The position numbers and the translations under genes were made by a program. DNA of 9,536 nucleotides from an uncultured Dysosmobacter sp. (lineage in GTDB: Bacteria; Bacillota; Clostridia; Oscillospirales; Oscillospiraceae), in NCBI GenBank assembly GCA_934597465.1, contig CAKTSC010000041.1:1-9536 (forward strand), written 5' to 3'. Under the pieces are notes generated by a model. The model was not told where the DNA came from. It did no database searches and saw only the letters and a list, made by a program, of their open reading frames with translations. Below, piece after piece: positions 5,981-9,536 of the stretch. Position 1 is the stretch's first letter; every line of letters starts with the position of its first letter.

Positions 5981-6016
5981 GAGCGCGGCCGCAGGCATCT
6001 GCCTGCGGCCGCGCTC
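5981..6016 (-). terminator. GC hairpin, probable terminator of the convergent fucO gene
   Basis: A perfect 16-bp stem (5981-5996 with 6001-6016) closes a 4-base loop. On the minus strand it lies 33 bases beyond the fucO stop and is followed by CCTTTCCC, a poor T-tract. On the plus strand the nearest T-run (6030-6036) is 13 bases away. It may act as a back-up or bidirectional stop between convergent genes. Confidence 0.6.
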
Positions 6017-6049
6017 TGCCGGGGGACTTATTTTTTAGGAGGGGGGACC

Positions 6050-7198
6050 TCACATCAGGCTGCGGTAGAGGCCCTTGATCTCCTCCACGCTGGTGTCGCG
6101 GGGATTGCCGGGGCGGCAGGCGTCGGCATAGGCGCTCTCCGCCAGGAAGTCCACGTCCTCCTCCCGGAGGATGCCCTTCAGGTTGGCGGGGATGCCCACA
6201 TCGTGGGAGAGCTGCCGCACGGCGTCGATGGCGGCCCGGCGGTACTCCTCCTGGGTCATGGCGTCCGTGCCCTCCACGCCCATGGCCTTGGCCAGGGCCA
6301 GGTACTTCTCGCCGCTGTACTCCTTGTTGTACTCCAGGCCCGTGGGCAGGATGATGGCGCAGGCCACGCCGTGGGGGGTGTCATAGAGGGCGGAGAGGCC
6401 GTGGGCCATGCTGTGGACGATGCCGAGGCCCACATTGGAGAAGCCCATGCCCGCGATGTACTGGCCCAGGGCCATGCCCTTGCGGCCGTCGGGATCGTTG
6501 CCTACCGCGTCCCGCAGGGAGGTGGAGATCAGCCGGATGGCCTCCAGGTGGAACATGTCCGTCATCTCCCAGGCGCCCTTGGTGATGAGACCCTCAATGG
6601 CGTGGGTCAGGGCGTCCATGCCGGTGGCGGCGGTGAGGGAGGCGGGCATGGAGGTCATCATGTCAGGATCCACGACGGCCACCTCCGGGATGTCGTTGAC
6701 ATCCACGCAGACGAACTTCCGCTTGCGCTCCACGTCGGTGATGACGTAGTTGATGGTGACCTCTGCGGCGGTGCCGGCGGTGGTGGGCACAGCCACGGTG
6801 AAGACTGCGTGACGCTTGGTGGGGGCCACGCCCTCCAGGGAGCGGACGTCGGCGAACTCCGGGTTATTGATGATGATGCCCACGGCCTTGGCGGTATCCA
6901 TCACGGAGCCGCCGCCCACGGCCACGATGCAGTCTGCCCCGGCGTCCCGGAAGGCCTGCACGCCCGCCTGCACGTTTTCAATGGTGGGGTTGGGCTTGAT
7001 GTCGGTGAAAATGGCGTGCCCGATGCCCTTGGCCGCCAGGGGCTCCAGGATCTTGTTGATCTCGCCGCTCTTCACCACGTGTCTTCCGGAGCAGATCAAT
7101 GCCTTCCGGAAGCCCCGGGCGGCGAGCTCGTTTCCGACCTCCTGCACGGCGCCGGAACCATGGTAGGATACGGGGTTGAGTACGATGCGGTTTGCCAT
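6050..7198 (-). CDS. fucO: Iron-dependent alcohol dehydrogenase, lactaldehyde reductase (FucO) type
   Basis: The protein has 382 residues, full family length, and aligns along its whole length with E. coli FucO as I recall it (shared MANR start, NNPEFADVRSLEG, PTTAGTAAEVTINYVITD, THAIEG, GQYIAGMGFSNVGLG). FucO reduces lactaldehyde to 1,2-propanediol; relatives act on other short aldehydes and diols. The nucleotide loop GGGSVMD is at 95-101. Iron ligands are visible as Asp195, His199, His262 and His276. Where FucO has Asp (its residue 39) this protein has Gly38, then Arg39, a change that could favour NADP(H). The ATG at 7198 is chosen because AAAGGA lies 8 bases upstream and it matches the FucO N-terminus. 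It is monocistronic, with a leader of about 140 bases. No fucose or rhamnose genes are near, so the true substrate is open. Confidence 0.93.
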   Translation of the reverse strand: MANRIVLNPVSYHGSGAVQEVGNELAARGFRKALICSGRHVVKSGEINKILEPLAAKGIGHAIFTDIKPNPTIENVQAGVQAFRDAGADCIVAVGGGSVMDTAKAVGIIINNPEFADVRSLEGVAPTKRHAVFTVAVPTTAGTAAEVTINYVITDVERKRKFVCVDVNDIPEVAVVDPDMMTSMPASLTAATGMDALTHAIEGLITKGAWEMTDMFHLEAIRLISTSLRDAVGNDPDGRKGMALGQYIAGMGFSNVGLGIVHSMAHGLSALYDTPHGVACAIILPTGLEYNKEYSGEKYLALAKAMGVEGTDAMTQEEYRRAAIDAVRQLSHDVGIPANLKGILREEDVDFLAESAYADACRPGNPRDTSVEEIKGLYRSLM

Positions 7199-7345
7199 AA
7201 TGACCATCCTTTCCCGGGGCGCGGCCCGGGGGAGGGAAGCTCCGCCGGGTGTTGGCCGCCATTGGCGCAATGCCGCCGTTTCCGTCCGGAAAACCGAAAG
7301 GAAAACGGTTGCCTGCGCCGTTCTATCTGGTTTTTGTTCGCGTTC

Positions 7346-7375
7346 ATCATAGCACCGCCGCCGCTGGAAATGCAA
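7346..7375 (-). promoter_or_regulatory. Promoter of fucO
   Basis: On the minus strand there is TTGCAT (7375-7370), an 18-base spacer and TATGAT (7351-7346), with TGC before the -10 giving an extended -10. The leader of about 140 bases contains a GC-rich hairpin (7213-7220 with 7224-7230, one bulge) that abuts the fucO ribosome binding site. Confidence 0.68.
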
Positions 7376-7398
7376 GGGGGCTTTTGATTTTCGGAGTT

Positions 7399-7416
7399 TT
7401 GTCAAGAAATTAACGT
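7399..7416. promoter_or_regulatory. Rex-like operator site 1 upstream of fucO
   Basis: TTGTCAA-GAAA-TTAACGT resembles the clostridial Rex consensus TTGTTAA-N4-TTAACAA (11 of 14 arm positions by eye). It lies 24 bases upstream of the fucO -35. Rex is an NADH/NAD+ sensor that commonly controls alcohol dehydrogenase genes; no rex gene is in this window, so the assignment is an inference. Confidence 0.4.
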
Positions 7417-7451
7417 TTTCGGCGGCGTTTCCCGGCGGGCCTTTGTGCGAT

Positions 7452-7469
7452 TTGACAAAACTTTAACGA
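7452..7469. promoter_or_regulatory. Rex-like operator site 2 upstream of fucO
   Basis: TTGACAA-AACT-TTAACGA has the same layout as site 1 and lies 53 bases (about five helical turns) from it. The two share TTTG[T/A]CAA and TTAACG in the same orientation. The embedded TTGACA has no -10 at a proper distance on the plus strand, so it is unlikely to be a promoter. Confidence 0.38.
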
Positions 7470-7730
7470 TTCCGGGATCGGATGAACCGCCCCTGCCGCC
7501 ATCCGACGAAGGAATGTCCACCCCACACGGACAGAAGGGGAGGAGCGCGGCCCTCCCGGCACGGCAGATTTCCCAAAAGCGCCAAGGCTCCCGCGTCCCG
7601 CCGCCGCCCGCTCCAGCCCGGCAGCGGGACACCCCCTCCGCCGCGCCCCCTGTCCGCCGGAACGGCACAGCCCGCCGGAAACGCCTCCGCCGGGGGAGGA
7701 ACGCCCAAGCGAACCTGCGCGCGCCGTCCG

Positions 7731-7745
7731 GATTTTGTGAAAATT
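7731..7745 (+). promoter_or_regulatory. CodY-like box upstream of the ilvE promoter
   Basis: GATTTTGTGAAAATT matches the CodY consensus AATTTTCWGAAAATT at 13 of 15 positions. It ends 17 bases before the -35 of the ilvE promoter. CodY senses branched-chain amino acids and controls ilv genes in many Firmicutes. The same stretch also contains the dyad TGTG-N7-CACA (7736-7750), so another regulator is possible. Whether this organism has CodY cannot be seen here. Confidence 0.4.
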
Positions 7746-7762
7746 CCACAGAACATTTTTGG

Positions 7763-7791
7763 TTGACATTTCCCCGGGGATGGGGTATAAC
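7763..7791 (+). promoter_or_regulatory. Promoter of the T-box/ilvE transcript
   Basis: TTGACA (7763-7768), a 17-base spacer containing CCCCGGGG, and TATAAC (7786-7791). It predicts a transcript starting near 7798, just ahead of T-box Stem I. Confidence 0.85.
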
Positions 7792-7797
7792 GGAAGA

Positions 7798-8070
7798 AAT
7801 CCAGAATACAATGCGATGATCGGGACAGACCGGCGGGGAACAGCCCTCACAGAGAGCCGCGGCTTTGGTGGAACGCGGCAGGGAGACCCTTCCGGTGTCA
7901 CCCGGGAGCAGCGCCGCTGAAGGAGACTCATTCCCAGGCAGCGCCGGAAGCCCTCCGATATCAGGGTACACGAGCGGCCGCGGGCGAACTGCGGCAATGA
8001 GAGTGGTACCGCGGAAGTCCGGCTTTCGTCTCTCCTGGGAAACAGGAGCGGCGAGGGCCGTTTTGCTTTT
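7798..8070 (+). ncRNA. T-box riboswitch, valine specifier (GUC)
   Basis: This leader senses uncharged tRNA and controls ilvE by transcription attenuation. Stem I: 7820-7824 pairs with 7901-7905, CCGG 7830-7833 with CCGG 7892-7895, GGGG 7835-7838 with 7887-7890, then the AGAGAG bulge (7851-7856) and a CCGCG/CGCGG-closed distal loop containing TTGGTGGAA. Between the first two helices is the specifier loop, ACAGA opposite TGTCA; the central GUC (7897-7899) reads valine. The T-box core is AGAGTGGTACCGCGG (8000-8014). Its TGGT would pair with the ACCA end of a tRNA with discriminator A, as tRNA-Val has. GAGAG (7999-8003) pairs with CTCTC (8030-8034) in the antiterminator. The competing terminator is given separately. 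The folding was done by eye; shifting the specifier frame by two bases gives GUG, also valine. Confidence 0.9.
8020..8070 (+). terminator. T-box attenuator terminator
   Basis: CTCCTG (8032-8037) pairs with CAGGAG (8043-8048) around a GGAAA loop. After a T/C mismatch, 8020-8030 pairs with 8050-8060 (11 pairs including G-U). TTTTGCTTTT follows. The left arm uses the same bases (8030-8034) as the antiterminator, so the two folds exclude each other. Confidence 0.87.
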
Positions 8071-8109
8071 CAGGAAGGCCGGAACACCGTTGAAAGGAGC
8101 AAATCGACT

Positions 8110-9186
8110 ATGCTGAACATCACCATCCACAAAACCGCCGCCCCCAAGGAGAAGCCGGCCAAGGGCCAGCCGCTGGGCTTCGGCAACCTCTTCACTGACC
8201 ACATGTTCCTGATGGACTACACCCCCGGCCAGGGCTGGCATGACGCCCGGATCGTTCCCTATGGCCCCCTGACCCTGGATCCCGCCGCCTCCGTGCTGCA
8301 CTACGGCCAGGCCTGCTTCGAGGGCCTGAAGGCCTACCGGGGCCCGGACGGCAAAGTCCGCCTCTTCCGGCCGGACTGCAACGGCCGCCGCATGATGAAC
8401 AGCATGCGCCGCATGTGCATGCCCGAGATCCCGGAGGAGGATTTCGTCCAGGCCATCAAGACCCTCTGCCGGGTGGAGGAGGCCTGGGTGCCCGAGGAGG
8501 AGGGCTCCTCCCTCTACTTCCGTCCCCTGGCCATCGCCACCACCGCCAAGCTAGGTGTCCACGCCTCCGGCAACTACCTCTTCTGCGTTCTGGCCTCCCC
8601 CGCCGGAACCTACTACCCCACCGGCATGGAGCCCGTGCGCATCTACGTGGAGCCCCACTACATCCGGGCCGCCGAGGGCGGCACCGGCTTTACCAAGTGC
8701 GCCGGAAACTACGCGGGCGCGGCTCTCGCCGGCGACCGGGCGGAGAAGATGGGCTTCAACCAGGTGCTCTGGCTGGACGGCCATGACCGCAAGTACGTGG
8801 AGGAGATGGGCTCCATGAACGGCTTCTTCCTCATCGGCGGCGAGCTCTACACCGCCGCCGCGGCGGAGGATCACGGCACCATCCTGCCCGGTGTCACCCG
8901 CCGCAGCGTCATCGAGCTGGCCCGTGACTGGGGCATCCCCGTCCACGAGGGCAAGCTCTCCATCGACACCATCACCGAGGCCTCCAGGAACGGCCGCCTG
9001 GAGGAGGTCTTCGCCACCGGCACCGCCGCCGTGGTCATCCCCATCAAGGAGCTGAACTACGAGGGCGTTCCTTACTACGTGGGCGACCAGGGCATCGGCC
9101 CCCTGACCCAGAAGTTCTACGACACCCTCACCGGCATCCAGTGGGGCCAGCTCCCGGATACCAAGGGCTGGATGGTGGAGATCTGA
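8110..9186 (+). CDS. ilvE: Branched-chain amino acid aminotransferase (class IV PLP enzyme)
   Basis: The protein has 358 residues, the length of the longer BCAT type found in Firmicutes and eukaryotes. It transfers the amino group between glutamate and the 2-oxoacids of valine, leucine and isoleucine, the last step of their synthesis and the first of their breakdown. SVLHYGQACFEGLKAYR lies at 61-77 and the PLP lysine is Lys196 in GGTGFTKCAGNYAGA. Glu232 in EEMGSMN should bind the PLP ring nitrogen. PGVTRRSV (260-267) and the FATGTA loop (301-306) bind phosphate. The ATG at 8110 follows AAAGGAG by 10 bases. It is transcribed alone from a T-box-controlled promoter whose specifier is valine, in agreement with the product. 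Confidence 0.96.
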   Translation: MLNITIHKTAAPKEKPAKGQPLGFGNLFTDHMFLMDYTPGQGWHDARIVPYGPLTLDPAASVLHYGQACFEGLKAYRGPDGKVRLFRPDCNGRRMMNSMRRMCMPEIPEEDFVQAIKTLCRVEEAWVPEEEGSSLYFRPLAIATTAKLGVHASGNYLFCVLASPAGTYYPTGMEPVRIYVEPHYIRAAEGGTGFTKCAGNYAGAALAGDRAEKMGFNQVLWLDGHDRKYVEEMGSMNGFFLIGGELYTAAAAEDHGTILPGVTRRSVIELARDWGIPVHEGKLSIDTITEASRNGRLEEVFATGTAAVVIPIKELNYEGVPYYVGDQGIGPLTQKFYDTLTGIQWGQLPDTKGWMVEI

Positions 9187-9324
9187 AGCGGGAACGTTGC
9201 CCCTCGTTAGAGTTCCCCTTTTCCCCGCGGGAGCGACCCTGCCGTTCCCGCGAAGGAAAGGCCGCTTCCCTTTGACGCAAAAAGGAAGCGCCTGCCAGAA
9301 GGCGGGCGGTCGTAAAACCGGCAG

Positions 9325-9357
9325 CAGCCACAGCGGTCCACCGCTGTGGCTGTTCTT
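9325..9357 (+). terminator. Intrinsic terminator downstream of ilvE
   Basis: A perfect 12-bp stem (9325-9336 with 9341-9352) closes the loop TCCA and is followed by TTCTT. Between the ilvE stop and this hairpin the transcript can form two more inverted repeats: GCGGGAACG (9188-9196) with CGTTCCCGC (9243-9251), and CGCTTCC (9263-9269) with GGAAGCG (9284-9290). Confidence 0.75.
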
Positions 9358-9384
9358 GTATCCCATCCCGCTTTGTGCTACCAT
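9356..9384 (+). promoter_or_regulatory. Candidate promoter of the right-edge gene
   Basis: TTGTAT (9356-9361), a 17-base spacer and TACCAT (9379-9384), with TGC before the -10. The -35 is weak and overlaps the tail of the ilvE terminator. Confidence 0.4.
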
Positions 9385-9427
9385 GGATCAAAACAGACCC
9401 ACAGATCGGAATTTGTTGAGGTGTTTT

Positions 9428-9536
9428 ATGAAGCTATTATTTATCATTGGCGATGCCGCGGTTGGGAAAATGACAGTTGGTCAGGAACTGATGAAAATAA
9501 CGGATTTAAGGCTCTTTCACAATCACATGACCATCG
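9428..9536 (+). CDS. P-loop kinase-like protein, 5' end only (runs off the right edge)
   Basis: From the ATG at 9428 the frame is open to the window end and gives 36 residues beginning MKLLFIIGDAAVGKMTVGQE. GDAAVGKMT (8-16) is a Walker A nucleotide-binding loop directly after an N-terminal beta strand, as in small ATP-dependent kinases and AAA_33-type proteins. The next part, ITDLRLFHNHMTI, recalls uncharacterised shikimate-kinase-like ATPases. A GAGG site lies 6 bases upstream. Codons are much more AT-rich than in the other genes here (CTA, TTA, ATA and AAA are used), suggesting recent acquisition or a different selection history. Substrate unknown. Confidence 0.72.
   Translation, partial: MKLLFIIGDAAVGKMTVGQELMKITDLRLFHNHMTI

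Larger units (their letters stand above)
7199..7762. other. Long non-coding region between fucO and the ilvE promoter
   Basis: No credible gene is visible: open frames on both strands are Pro/Arg-rich and lack start signals. It holds the fucO leader and promoter (7199-7375), the two Rex-like sites (7399-7469), and a C-rich stretch (7480-7730) with a mismatched hairpin at 7595-7630 and three CCGCCGG copies (7654, 7672, 7687). It ends in a short AT-rich patch (7731-7760) with a CodY-like box. Confidence 0.55.

Noticed and set aside
5894..7387. A 497-residue plus-strand open frame opposite fucO
   Set aside because: It is antisense to a full-length, motif-complete FucO; the translation is low-complexity Gly/His/Val.
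7452..7457. TTGACA as a -35 promoter element
   Set aside because: No -10-like hexamer lies 16-19 bases downstream on the plus strand; it is better read as part of a repeat shared with 7399-7416.
7595..7630. Mismatched hairpin (GTCCCGC/GCGGGAC with an inner GCCG/CGGC stem) considered as a terminator or RNA gene
   Set aside because: There is no T-tract on either side and no promoter or gene context; GC-rich DNA makes such stems often.
7402..8301. Open frames on both strands across the fucO-ilvE spacer (also 7410-7997 minus and 7445-7819 plus)
   Set aside because: They overlap the T-box and promoter elements, lack ribosome binding sites, and are Pro/Arg/Gly-rich without recognisable motifs.
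8551..9384. A 277-residue minus-strand open frame opposite ilvE
   Set aside because: It is antisense to ilvE, low-complexity, and crosses the ilvE terminator.

Overview
This window looks like chromosomal DNA from a GC-rich anaerobic Firmicute, most likely an Oscillospiraceae-type gut Clostridium. Three things point there: strong AAGGAGG-type ribosome binding sites with sigma-70-like TTGACA/TATAAT promoters, a T-box riboswitch, and a ferredoxin-linked 2-oxoacid oxidoreductase. The taxon is an inference from gene content and style, not from a marker gene. I see no insertion sequence, CRISPR array, tRNA or rRNA.

Layout, left to right. (1) Minus strand, 1-1076: the 5' end of an unrecognised gene running off the left edge, preceded by a small lipoprotein gene with its own promoter. 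(2) Plus strand, 1156-1398: a 64-residue two-helix membrane protein resembling small phage-associated proteins, followed by a very strong terminator. (3) 1399-1687: no gene. (4) A FadR-type GntR regulator (minus, 1688-2374), divergent from a five-gene plus-strand operon (2597-5906). The operon encodes a MinD/CobQ-like P-loop ATPase and the four subunits of a 2-oxoacid:ferredoxin oxidoreductase in the order delta (2x[4Fe-4S]), alpha (VorB-like), beta (TPP), gamma. Their shared 222-bp promoter region holds a good plus promoter, a candidate operator and spaced repeats. (5) Two strong hairpins separate the operon from a convergent iron-dependent alcohol dehydrogenase of the FucO type (minus, 6050-7198) with a long leader. 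(6) A 560-bp non-coding stretch (7199-7762) holds the fucO promoter and two Rex-like direct repeats. (7) An ilvE gene (8110-9186) follows a complete T-box leader whose specifier reads valine (GUC); a CodY-like box lies just upstream of its promoter. (8) After the ilvE terminator, an AT-rich P-loop kinase-like gene begins and runs off the right edge.

How the genes may work together (inference): IlvE interconverts branched-chain amino acids and their 2-oxoacids. A VorB-type oxidoreductase could then oxidise those 2-oxoacids to acyl-CoA with reduction of ferredoxin, or run in reverse. The FadR-type regulator is the obvious candidate to control the oxidoreductase operon. FucO would be a separate redox outlet. 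The region is mostly ordinary central and amino-acid metabolism. The more unusual points are a probable CTG start buried in a small hairpin for the ATPase gene, an identical 11-bp palindrome at two promoters, Rex-like direct repeats upstream of fucO, and a FucO residue change suggestive of NADP(H) use.
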